44,732 nt of DNA. Source: Bacteroidota bacterium. GTDB lineage: Bacteria > Bacteroidota > Bacteroidia > Bacteroidales > F082. Position numbers and translations under genes: made by a program. The stretch covers positions 1 to 44,732 of the forward strand of contig QIKE01000060.1 of the NCBI GenBank assembly GCA_003232915.1, written 5' to 3'. The notes under the pieces are model-generated. The model was given only the letters and a program-made list of their open reading frames with translations, was not told the origin of the DNA and did not search any database. Below are positions 37,806 through 44,732 of this stretch, one piece after another. Every line of letters begins with the position of its first letter. The stretch's first letter is position 1.

Positions 37806-38765
37806 TGTTTTTTTCCATACAGAATTACAATAGAAATTTATTTTGTCAAAGAAATTTTTATAAACATAAAATCCAGAATTATTTGCAAGTGATTCAATTT
37901 CGTTAGTGTTGAATTTCTTTGAAACTTCCATGAATATTGGTTCATGCTTTCTAAAAGTTATTTTAGTCTTAACCCTTTTTAGATAAACTTCTTGGGCAAA
38001 TTTGCTTATTAAGTAACTTTTTGCTTTGCCACTTACAGGATCATAATTCGGATAATGATAAAATCCATTAATATTAATATCAGCATCTAATTCCTTATTT
38101 ATACGATTTAATAAATTCAAATTGAAATCGCTTGTTACCCCTGAATGGTCATTATACGCATTTAGAATTGTATAAGGATTTTTTTTAAGGTCAAATCCAA
38201 ATAACACAAAATCTTTTTCTTTCAATCTTTCATGCAATTCCATTAAAAACTTTTTTAATTCTGCTTTTGAAAGATTACCTAAACTTGATCCTAATAGCAT
38301 AATTATTTTGCTTGCACCATTCGAATCTTTATTTATCGAATCAAGTGCTTCAAAATAGTCCAATACAAATTCATTTACTTGAAGGGTCGGAAACTCACTA
38401 TCCAGACTATTTTTCAAGTTATTTATTGAATCCGATGAAAGATCTATTGGGGAATAAGAAAAATTATTAAAACCTTTAATAAAATGAGCAATTAAAAGTT
38501 TGGTTTTAGATGCATCACCTGCGCCCAATTCAATTAATTGAAATTCTTTTGAGAATTGACTTGAGAATAATTTAAGAAATTCTTCTTTGTAAGTATTTAA
38601 AATTTCATATTCGCAGCTAGTAACATAATACTCATCAAGATTCATTATCTCGTCGAAAATTTCATTGCCTCTCTTATCATAGAAATATTTTGAAGGAAGA
38701 CTTTTAGGGTTTGACAACAACCCTGCTAATATTTCTTTTTCAAACGTACTATTCTTATTTTCCAT
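37800..38765 (-). CDS. EgtD-type histidine N-alpha-methyltransferase
   Basis: SAM-dependent enzyme of the EgtD (DUF2260) family, which trimethylates histidine to hercynine. The 321-residue product has SKYFYDKRGNEIFDEI (about 25-40), the SAM site QLIELGAGDASKTK (76-89), LLGSSLGNL (157-165), AYNDHSGVT (203-211) and IFMEVSKKF (277-285). The Asn of the GN motif, the Tyr of AYND and the Glu and Ser of EVS match residues that hold histidine in mycobacterial EgtD, so histidine is a likely substrate. No egtB or other ergothioneine gene is nearby. The ATG overlaps the original stop of the upstream PIN frame by about ten bases, implying former translational coupling. A histidine ammonia-lyase lies just upstream. 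Confidence 0.82.
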   Translation of the reverse strand: MENKNSTFEKEILAGLLSNPKSLPSKYFYDKRGNEIFDEIMNLDEYYVTSCEYEILNTYKEEFLKLFSSQFSKEFQLIELGAGDASKTKLLIAHFIKGFNNFSYSPIDLSSDSINNLKNSLDSEFPTLQVNEFVLDYFEALDSINKDSNGASKIIMLLGSSLGNLSKAELKKFLMELHERLKEKDFVLFGFDLKKNPYTILNAYNDHSGVTSDFNLNLLNRINKELDADININGFYHYPNYDPVSGKAKSYLISKFAQEVYLKRVKTKITFRKHEPIFMEVSKKFNTNEIESLANNSGFYVYKNFFDKINFYCNSVWKKTI

Positions 38766-39206
38766 AATGCTCTGTCATAAATTCCCTTAACCTTAAAATC
38801 TTGTCCCTTTTTATTGTTCCAAAACAAGCAAATCTTTATCTCCGGTAATAATAAAACCACAATTAGTTTGGTCAGCAAGTGCCAATAAATAATTATCATC
38901 AACATCCCAGCATATATCAGGTATAGTGTCAATTTTGATATTCAAACATATTTTATTCAAATAATTCCAAAAATCAGTGTACTCATCATCCTTGAAATAT
39001 TTCACTAAATGTTTCCTTTCAAATGTTGCAGTTATTTCAGAAATCAGTTCATCTGTAACAATGACTTCAATTTTCGGGTTTTCAATTATTCCTTTTAATT
39101 CGGCTAAAGTCTTCCCAATTAAATAACTAATCCAAATATTTGTGTCAACTAGTATTCTATTGTTCTTTTTCAATGTTAAATTATTTTTGAAACAACTATA
39201 ATGCAA
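38755..39206 (-). pseudogene. PIN-domain toxin gene with a late frameshift
   Basis: Putative ribonuclease toxin of the COG1569 PIN type. The open part encodes 131 residues with the acidic residues in ILVDTNIWIS, VTDELISEI, WDVDDNYLLALA and FIITGDKDLL. It stops at 38811 directly after LLVLEQ. Skipping one base there gives NKRDKILRLREFMTEHYGK and a stop at 38755, the expected family ending (usually ISLREFM-like), so a one-base insertion near 38817 cut off the last 19 residues or so. The catalytic residues are intact, so some activity could remain. No antitoxin gene precedes it; the stretch upstream is a repeat. The start is uncertain: the ATG at 39206 or a TTG near 39173. Confidence 0.75.
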
Positions 39207-39295
39207 TCACCCTTATTAGGTTCATCTTTGTATAATTTTGTATATTATTGATTATCTGCGTTTTGTCACGATTTTTGTCAAAAAAGACAAAATCC

Positions 39296-39400
39296 CGCCA
39301 AAACGGTTCTGTCGTTTTTTTACACCACAGGTTAAACACCTGTGGCTATTAATGTTATGCTCCTTCGGAGCTTTTTAAATCATTCCCTTGTGTGTTGGGT
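39296..39400. repeat. REP-like dispersed repeat, copy 2
   Basis: It has the same order of blocks as the repeat near 5 kb: GCCAAAACGGTTCTGTCG, a T run, the perfect palindrome CCACAGGTTAAACACCTGTGG (39326-39346), then GCTCCTTCGGAGC (39360-39372) with TTTTT and TCATTCCCTTGTGTG. There is a single palindrome unit here and no 37-base tandem repeat. It separates the PIN gene from the ammonia-lyase gene. Confidence 0.75.
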
Positions 39401-39422
39401 TTATTCGTCATAGTTGGTTCAT

Positions 39423-41087
39423 CTAATTAATAATTGATATAATCTTACCAGATTTCAAAATTGCGCCCATTTCTTCAATATCAACTCGCAAGTAATGATC
39501 TTCCAACCGGTCTTCCGTATTTTTCAACTTTTCGTTTTTTGATAAATATTCATAAACCTTTGAAGTTAGCTCCCCTAATGATCGCAAATTTTCAGGTAAT
39601 TTATCATAAGTCAATTGAATACCTCTAAGTGCACATAAAAGTTCAATGGCTACAATTTTTTCTGTATTTTCAATAATTTTCCGTAAGTGTAATACTCCAT
39701 TTGCACCCATTGAAACAAAATCTTCTTGATTGGCTGCGGTTGAAATAGACATAACAGATGATGGTGTGGAAAGCACCCTGTTTTCAGCTGCACGGGCGGC
39801 ACCTGCATATTGAACTATCATAAGTCCACCATCAGCGTCTTGCGTACTTAATGCCAAATCTGCAGGTAAGCCGTAACTAAGTTCTTCGCTTAATAACGAA
39901 AAAGAACGTTTGTCGGATATTAACCCCAAACTTGTAATAGCAATTTTTAAGTAATCAATTACTGTTGCAAGGGGTTGCCCATGAAAATTAGCTCCACTAA
40001 ATCCTTTGATTAGTTTTGTAACATTATCCTTTTTAAGTTTTTCATAAATTTCTTTATTAATCCCCACTTTCATTTCTTCTATGTCAACTTCTTTGAAAAG
40101 GGGATTATCTGTGGCAGAATTTATTTCAATATTTATTACTTCTTTTAATCGTTCAACGGCTTCAACTACTACACCATGAACTTGTGGTATTCCTCTAAAA
40201 CTATATCTGTCCTGTACTCTTACATCATATTCTTTTTCCCTGGTAAATGGATGCACTTGTGCTTCAGGGCTAATTCTTTTTGAACCCTTAATTAAATTTC
40301 TTATTTCAGATGCAATTTTAACTTGACCCGAATGCGGACGGTTTTCATTAATCAATTCCGAAAAAGCATCTTTTTCTCCTCTTATTGCTTCAATTGATAA
40401 TGCACCTGCAATAGAAGCATGTTTGATTAGGTTTTCAGTATCACGAATGGCAAATACAGAAAATGCTGCAATGAAGTTCGAACCATTAGTCAACCCCATA
40501 GCTTCCTTTGCACCAAGTCTTGTTGGTTTTAATCCTGCTTTTTGTAATGCTTGCTTTGCCGATAGCAATTCAGTGTTGTAATATGCCTCTGCTTCCTCTA
40601 AACCAATCATTACAGCACTTATCATTGCCAAAGGGACTAAGTCGCCACTTGCTCCTACCGAACCTTCTTCCAATACAACCGGTGTAACATTTTTATTCAG
40701 CATATCTAACATTAACTGAATAGTTTCCCATCTCATACCTGAAAGTCCTTTGGCGAAAGAATTTAGCCGTATTACCATTATTGCTCTTACAACTTCAATC
40801 GGAATTGGGGCACCGGTTCCACAATTATGAACTTTGATATATTTTTCCTGATACTTTTCCAATGAATCAATATATACATCCACATACTTTAAGTCGCCAT
40901 GCAAACGGTTTGTACCATAGATTTTTATTTCCGGATATTCTTTAAGTTGTGCCTCCAGTTTTATCCTTTTTTCTTTTATCTCTTGTTCAATTTTATCAGG
41001 GATTTCCACTTTATAACCTTTCTCAGCAATATTGAGAATGTCTTCAATTGTTAGACTTTTGCCATCTAATAATACTTTTTGTTCCAT
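39423..41087 (-). CDS. Histidine ammonia-lyase-like MIO enzyme
   Basis: Member of the aromatic amino acid lyase family, which removes ammonia from histidine to give urocanate. The 554-residue product has the MIO-forming triad in GSVGASGDLVPLA (Ala146-Ser147-Gly148), the family block RVQDRYSFRGIPQVHG, NSATDNPLF, GANFHGQPLA and the conserved TAANQEDFVSMGANG. It differs from classical HAL in the inner loop: YGTNRLHGD (57-65) replaces the usual YGxNTGFG. It is also about 45 residues longer than the Pseudomonas enzyme. No urocanase or other hut genes are in the window. A histidine methyltransferase is downstream and a HisRS gene upstream, so histidine or its betaine is the likely substrate; classical HAL activity is not assured. 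Confidence 0.85.
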   Translation of the reverse strand: MEQKVLLDGKSLTIEDILNIAEKGYKVEIPDKIEQEIKEKRIKLEAQLKEYPEIKIYGTNRLHGDLKYVDVYIDSLEKYQEKYIKVHNCGTGAPIPIEVVRAIMVIRLNSFAKGLSGMRWETIQLMLDMLNKNVTPVVLEEGSVGASGDLVPLAMISAVMIGLEEAEAYYNTELLSAKQALQKAGLKPTRLGAKEAMGLTNGSNFIAAFSVFAIRDTENLIKHASIAGALSIEAIRGEKDAFSELINENRPHSGQVKIASEIRNLIKGSKRISPEAQVHPFTREKEYDVRVQDRYSFRGIPQVHGVVVEAVERLKEVINIEINSATDNPLFKEVDIEEMKVGINKEIYEKLKKDNVTKLIKGFSGANFHGQPLATVIDYLKIAITSLGLISDKRSFSLLSEELSYGLPADLALSTQDADGGLMIVQYAGAARAAENRVLSTPSSVMSISTAANQEDFVSMGANGVLHLRKIIENTEKIVAIELLCALRGIQLTYDKLPENLRSLGELTSKVYEYLSKNEKLKNTEDRLEDHYLRVDIEEMGAILKSGKIISIIN

Positions 41088-41092
41088 AATAA

Positions 41093-41302
41093 TTAAGATT
41101 TATTTTTTATACCATAAATAACCATTGTTTTCCAATTGCGAGAATTACCTCTTGCATCAAGAAGCTGCTTATTAGAAAGATAAGTAAGTATAATATAATT
41201 TATTATTCGATATAAACTTTCCGAATACCCTTTTCTCATCGTCAGATGACCAAAAGCGCATAAGCCAGCGTATTGGTTTACGAAATCAAAGTTCTTTATC
41301 AT
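41093..41302 (-). CDS. Small unrecognised protein upstream of the ammonia-lyase
   Basis: A 69-residue frame (NFDFVNQYAGLCAFGHLTMR) ending 5 bases before the ammonia-lyase ATG. The same frame stays open upstream to about 41400 (FFTCRTDEERQKYINMIKN), so it may be the end of a longer protein whose start is lost or is not ATG. I do not recognise a family, and it may be a remnant. It contains no obvious membrane helix or signal. Confidence 0.25.
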   Translation of the reverse strand: MIKNFDFVNQYAGLCAFGHLTMRKGYSESLYRIINYIILTYLSNKQLLDARGNSRNWKTMVIYGIKNKS

Positions 41303-41403
41303 ATTTATATATTTTTGTCGTTCTTCGTCAGTGCGACAAGTAAAAAAAGGGATATTTAAATAATATTCATCTGTTTTTGTAATTAATACTTTATCAATAA
41401 ATT

Positions 41404-41431
41404 AAAAACCCACATCAAAAAAAGACATGGG
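41404..41431 (-). terminator. Terminator of hisS
   Basis: CCCATGTC and GATGTGGG pair on the minus strand (two G-U pairs) around a seven-base T loop and are followed by TTTTT. It lies 8 bases past the hisS stop. Confidence 0.65.
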
Positions 41432-41438
41432 CTTAGTA

Positions 41439-42992
41439 TTACAAATTATTTTTAATATGATGAACCAAATTATTGCGATGAACTTCGGTTTGTACTTTAG
41501 CTTTCCATTCTTCCCTGTCATGGATATCTGTTTGTTGTTTGCCCAATCTTAAATCTTTTACTGTTGCAACACCTTTTTTTATTTCATCCTCTCCAATTAT
41601 TATTGCAAATGGGCTGTTTCTTTTATCAGCATAAGAAAGTTGCTTTTTCAAACCTTTTTGTGAACCGTAATAAATTTCAGTTTCTATATCGTTTGCTCGT
41701 AATTCCCCAGCTATCTTTTGATATTCAGGCATTAGCTTATCGTCAAAAACCACAATAAAAACCGGGCCTGTAATCTCAGTTTCCACCTGTTTGGTAAGTA
41801 CTAACAATTCCGCTAATCGATCAACACCAATTGAAGCACCGGTTGCAGGAACCTTTATTCCTATCAATCTTTCAACAAGGTCGTCAAACCTGCCACCACC
41901 ACATATTGAACCTACTCTTCTTTCGTTTCCTTTTGTGTCAATGTAAGTCTGTTTTGATTCAACTTCAAATACGGGGCCTGTGTAATATGACATTCCCCTC
42001 ACAAGTGTTGGCTCAAAAATTACACGATCTTCAGCAAACTTAAGTTGGTTTAATACATCATTAATTTTACTCAATTCATCAACACCCTCTTTTCCTATAA
42101 CAGATGAGTGTAAATATTTGTAAAGTCTTTCAATAATAATATCTCGTTTTTCGGTTTCACGAAATTCTTTTAAGAATGAAATAATTGAATTGATTTTATT
42201 GTTTTCAAGGTTTAAGCCTTCAATAAAAGCACCTGATACATCTGTCCTGCCTTTCCCAAGTTCTTCCATTAAACCTTCAATTCCAATTTTATCAGTTTTG
42301 TCGATTATCCTCAATACTGCTTGTTCCTGCTCTTCTGTATCAATTCCAACATTTTGAAGTAGTCCTTTAAGCAGCTTGCGATTATTAACCTTTACAATAT
42401 ATGTGTTCCGTTTTAATCCGATTGCTTCCATTGCATCAGATAAAACCATGCAAACCTCGGCATCAGCAGCAACGTTTCCTGTCCCTACCGAATCGAAATC
42501 AAGTTGCCAGAATTCCCTAAACCGACCCGGATCAAGTTTTGTCTCATAGCGGTAAACCTGACCAAATTGATACCTTCTAAAAAGTGGGGCATTCTTTGTG
42601 GTCAAATTCCCTTTCAGGCTATTCATCCAAAGTTTTTCAGCGTAATGCCTGGCTAATGGGGCTGTAAGATCATATCTTAAAGAAAGAAAATGATTCTCCA
42701 TGATTACACGATCCCATTCATCCCTGAGTTCTTTACCATCTGACTTTAGAACCGGTTCTTTTTCAGGATTCCGAAACGAATAAACACCTTCTTCAATCGT
42801 ATCAGTATCTGGCAAATATTTGCCTAAGTTATCTGCATATTCAATTACAGGTGTGTCCCAATGTTCAAATCCATAAAGTTTATAAACTTTACTTGCAGCA
42901 TTGATTATATTCCATTTTATTTGATTCAAATTTGGGTCAATATCCCGAAATCCTTTGATTTTTCTTGGTACAATTCCTCTTATATTTTCCAT
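41439..42992 (-). CDS. hisS: Histidyl-tRNA synthetase (alphaproteobacterial-like type)
   Basis: Class II synthetase charging tRNA-His, 517 residues. It shows motif 1 near the start (GFRDIDPNLNQIKW, YGFEHWDTPVIEY), motif 2 in RRYQFGQVYRYE, the HisA motif RGMSYYTGPVFEVE, motif 3 in GGGRFDDLVERLIG and GASIGVDRLAELL, and a C-terminal anticodon-binding domain. The motif 2 loop reads YETKLDPGRFREFWQLDFD. The RPQKGRYREF-type loop of most bacterial HisRS, whose Arg and Gln contact the G-1:C73 pair, is absent. The LDPGRFREF loop and AADAEVC block resemble the alphaproteobacterial type. It lies 67 bases downstream of a tRNA-His gene on the same strand. Confidence 0.93.
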   Translation of the reverse strand: MENIRGIVPRKIKGFRDIDPNLNQIKWNIINAASKVYKLYGFEHWDTPVIEYADNLGKYLPDTDTIEEGVYSFRNPEKEPVLKSDGKELRDEWDRVIMENHFLSLRYDLTAPLARHYAEKLWMNSLKGNLTTKNAPLFRRYQFGQVYRYETKLDPGRFREFWQLDFDSVGTGNVAADAEVCMVLSDAMEAIGLKRNTYIVKVNNRKLLKGLLQNVGIDTEEQEQAVLRIIDKTDKIGIEGLMEELGKGRTDVSGAFIEGLNLENNKINSIISFLKEFRETEKRDIIIERLYKYLHSSVIGKEGVDELSKINDVLNQLKFAEDRVIFEPTLVRGMSYYTGPVFEVESKQTYIDTKGNERRVGSICGGGRFDDLVERLIGIKVPATGASIGVDRLAELLVLTKQVETEITGPVFIVVFDDKLMPEYQKIAGELRANDIETEIYYGSQKGLKKQLSYADKRNSPFAIIIGEDEIKKGVATVKDLRLGKQQTDIHDREEWKAKVQTEVHRNNLVHHIKNNL

Positions 42993-43017
42993 ACTAAATA
43001 TTTTCCGTAAAATTAAA

Positions 43018-43054
43018 TAAAAAAAGCACTACTTGAAATTTTATGTAGTGCTTT
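43018..43054 (-). terminator. Terminator between tRNA-His and hisS
   Basis: AAAGCACTAC and GTAGTGCTTT form a ten-base stem around a 12-base loop on the minus strand, followed by TTTTTTT. It ends 5 bases past the tRNA 3' end. Confidence 0.75.
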
Positions 43055-43058
43055 GAAG

Positions 43059-43132
43059 CACCGCCTATGAGATTCGAACCCATGACCTCTAGATCCACAA
43101 TCTAGCGCTCTAACCAGCTGAGCTAAGGCGGC
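43059..43132 (-). tRNA. tRNA-His (GTG anticodon), without encoded G-1:C73
   Basis: The minus strand reads GCCGCCTTAGCTCAGCTGGT at its 5' end and folds into a complete cloverleaf: acceptor GCCGCCT with AGGCGGT, anticodon stem CTAGA with TCTAG around loop TTGTGGA (anticodon GTG), and T arm ATGGGTTCGAATCTCAT. tRNA-His of most bacteria has an extra G at -1 paired to C73. Here -1 is T and 73 is G, so the extra pair is missing. No CCA is encoded; the acceptor ends with a G1-U72 pair. It lies next to hisS. Confidence 0.93.
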
Positions 43133-43143
43133 ATTTTGGTTTG

Positions 43144-43173
43144 CAAAAGTAATTATCTTTTTTTTATTTTCAA
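43144..43173 (-). promoter_or_regulatory. Promoter of tRNA-His
   Basis: On the minus strand TTG (43173-43171), a 19-base spacer and TACTTTTG (43151-43144) match the TTTG...TAnnTTTG promoter of Bacteroidota. Transcription would start 4-7 bases before the tRNA. Confidence 0.7.
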
Positions 43174-43495
43174 GTTTCCCGGACATTTTTTTTCAGTCAA
43201 AAGTCTATTTTTTTTTAATGTTGTTTTTGTCATTAATATCTGTCATTTTATCTTCATTAGAGCATAGGCTAAATTAAGCATCTTTTGGTTGTTTTCAGGG
43301 TTTGGTATTTTTATCGACAAAATATATTATATCAATGCTTAAATAAAGTTGACCGCTTTCACTTACTTATTTTCACTGTTTGAGTTGTTAATTCATAAGT
43401 GATATTAGATTCCTAAGGATTGTTGTCCTCAGCCCGGAGAGCTGAAAAGTCCACCGTTTTCTGAGTTGCTAATCCCGTAGTTAACTTGTCACCGA
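43174..43495. other. Gene-free stretch between tRNA-His and the DUF1016 pseudogene
   Basis: About 320 AT-rich bases. CTCAGCCCGGAGAGCTG at 43430-43446 could fold weakly, but no RNA gene or repeat is recognised. Confidence 0.4.
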
Positions 43496-44505
43496 AAGAT
43501 TTATTCGATGACATTGCTGATGTAGTAGAGTATTTGAAGCATAAAGATAAAAAAAGATTAGTGGTTAATAATACTAAGAGACGAGTTGTTTAACATGCAA
43601 ATAGTGCCTTGACTGTATTGTTTTGGCATGTCGGGAAACGAATATTGAATCATAATTTACAGAACAAAAGAGGAGAATATGGGAAACAAATTGTCGTTAC
43701 AGTGTCACGAGAATTGGTTGAAAAATTTGGAAAAAATTACGAAGAAAAGAATTTGCGCCGAATGATTCAATTTGCCAATAAATATTCTGACTTTGAAAAT
43801 GTCGTTACACTGTCACGACATTTATCATGGTCTCACTTTCTTGTACTTATCCCACTTGAAGACAAACATTCAAGAGACTTTTATGGAACAATTGCTTATA
43901 ATAATTTTTTGGGGTCAGGGATTTAAGAGAAAACATCAAACAAAAAGTTTTTGAAAGAACTGAGAATGCCAACCTTCAAATTCTTGAAAGTAACAAAATA
44001 GAAAAAGGAATTTTTAAAGACCCATATTTCCTCGACTTTTTAGAATTGAAAGATGGTTATCTGGAAAATGACTTAGAATCTGCAATACTAAAAGAACTTG
44101 AGTTATTCATTTTAGAATTGGGTAACGGTTTCACATTAGTAGAAAGACAAAAACGAATGATAATTGATGGAGATGACTACAATTTGGATTTATTGTTTTA
44201 TCATCGAAAAGGTTGGTTGCGATTGAACTCAAAATAGATAAGTTTAGAGTAAAGCACAAATGGAATTATACTTAAAGTGGTTAGATAAATATGAGAAACA
44301 TGAAGGGGAACAATCTCCAATTGGACTGATTTTATGTGCTGTTGCAAGTAAAGAACAAGTTGAACTCCTTGAAATGCACAAAGATGGAATTTTGGTCGCA
44401 GAGTATTGGACAGAATTACCGTCTAAAGAGATTTTGGGAGCCAAATTGCACGAAACTTTGAAAGAAGCACGAGAAAGAATTGCGATAAAACAACTTAGAA
44501 AGTAA
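43496..44505 (+). pseudogene. DUF1016/YhcG-type PDDEXK nuclease pseudogene
   Basis: Joined frames give DLFDDIADVVEYLKHKD, a TAA at 43591-43593, then ALTVLFWHVGKRI, YGKQIVVTVSRELVEKFG, LRRMIQFANKY, then in other frames DLRENIKQKVFERTENAN, FILELGNGFTLVERQKRM, MIIDGDDYNLDLLFYHRK, RLVAIELKIDKFRVKHK and MELYLKWLDKYEKHEGEQ. This is the standard order of the family, which includes E. coli YhcG. The likely catalytic residues sit in IDGDD and AIELK. One nonsense codon and frameshifts near 43918, 44210 and 44250 inactivate it. The start is approximate. It ends 9 bases before an attC-like site. Confidence 0.85.
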
Positions 44506-44514
44506 AACCACAGT

Positions 44515-44591
44515 GCCTAACAACTAAGCATCGTATTACGACGCAGCGTAACGCAGTGGAGCGAAGTTGTAATATGTGCTGAATGTTGAAC
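44515..44591 (+). repeat. attC-like integron recombination site
   Basis: GCCTAAC (44515-44521) fits the R'' consensus RYYYAAC and GTTGAAC (44585-44591) fits R' GTTRRRY. Between them AAGCATCGTATTACGAC pairs, with a few unpaired bases, with GTTGTAATATGTGCTGAA; the loop holds about 23 bases. The 77-base length and bulged hairpin match attC sites. It follows the nuclease pseudogene at once, as a cassette's site does. No integrase gene is in the window. Confidence 0.55.
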
Positions 44592-44732
44592 TAATCAGGT
44601 GAGAGGGCTGTACACCATACTAATTGTGGAATCAATTTTTATTTTTATTTCCTGGAGTTTTTCGCAGAAAGTTTCCAGCATGTGTCAGACGAAGAAAAAA
44701 CATAAAAACAGACTAAACTTTCGATATTTTAT
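44592..44732. other. Right edge, nothing recognised
   Basis: The last 140 bases show no gene start or RNA. If the site at 44515 is attC, a further cassette could begin here. Confidence 0.35.

Noticed and set aside
37800-38765. Ergothioneine biosynthesis operon
   Set aside because: Only the EgtD-type gene is present; no egtB, egtC or egtE homologue lies nearby.
38811-39206. A working toxin-antitoxin pair
   Set aside because: No antitoxin gene is found next to the PIN gene, which is itself frameshifted.

Overview
The window is a chromosomal segment of an AT-rich member of the Bacteroidota, most likely in or near the order Bacteroidales or Marinilabiliales. This rests on a Rho with a long charged insertion, a DUF4293 membrane protein, a six-domain S1 with a long acidic leader, pyrBI, PD40 lipoproteins and repeated TAnnTTTG promoter boxes typical of the phylum. 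It looks like ordinary chromosome with several decayed genes and small mobile or repeat elements. It is not a phage or a plasmid.

Layout. 1-1.2 kb: 3' part of an IS1380-type transposase with a nonsense codon. 1.2-4.7 kb: rho, a DUF4293 protein and a YggS-type PLP protein. 4.7-6 kb: a REP-like repeat and a dead WYL-type regulator. 6.1-17.5 kb: an envelope and efflux block with a PepSY-like lipoprotein, a TolC-like protein, adaptor and RND pump with an HME-like TM10 glutamate, a YfdX lipoprotein on the other strand, and a second adaptor and RND pump. 17.7-28.6 kb: thiL, a dead yaaA, a PD40 lipoprotein, an outer-membrane protein, an AlbA_2 protein, pyrI, pyrB, purA, fur, a GT-C type membrane protein and a secreted metallophosphoesterase. 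28.9-29.9 kb: an IS1595 element with near-matching ends and a lost catalytic Asp. 30-37.2 kb: a secreted M1-M28-PDZ peptidase fusion, a NupG-like transporter, a GC-rich repeat and rpsA.

37.7-43.2 kb is the most distinctive part and is centred on histidine. In transcription order on the minus strand it holds a tRNA-His gene without an encoded G-1:C73 pair, a histidyl-tRNA synthetase resembling the alphaproteobacterial type, a divergent histidine ammonia-lyase, a second REP-like copy, a frameshifted PIN gene and an EgtD-type histidine methyltransferase overlapping the old PIN stop. The right end carries a DUF1016/YhcG nuclease pseudogene followed at once by a sequence with the layout of an integron attC site.

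The two RND systems probably share the single TolC-like channel. pyrBI and purA supply nucleotides and NupG could salvage nucleosides. The methyltransferase and lyase may form a route through histidine betaine, but that is a hypothesis from gene order and motifs only. All calls were made by reading the sequence; no database search was run.
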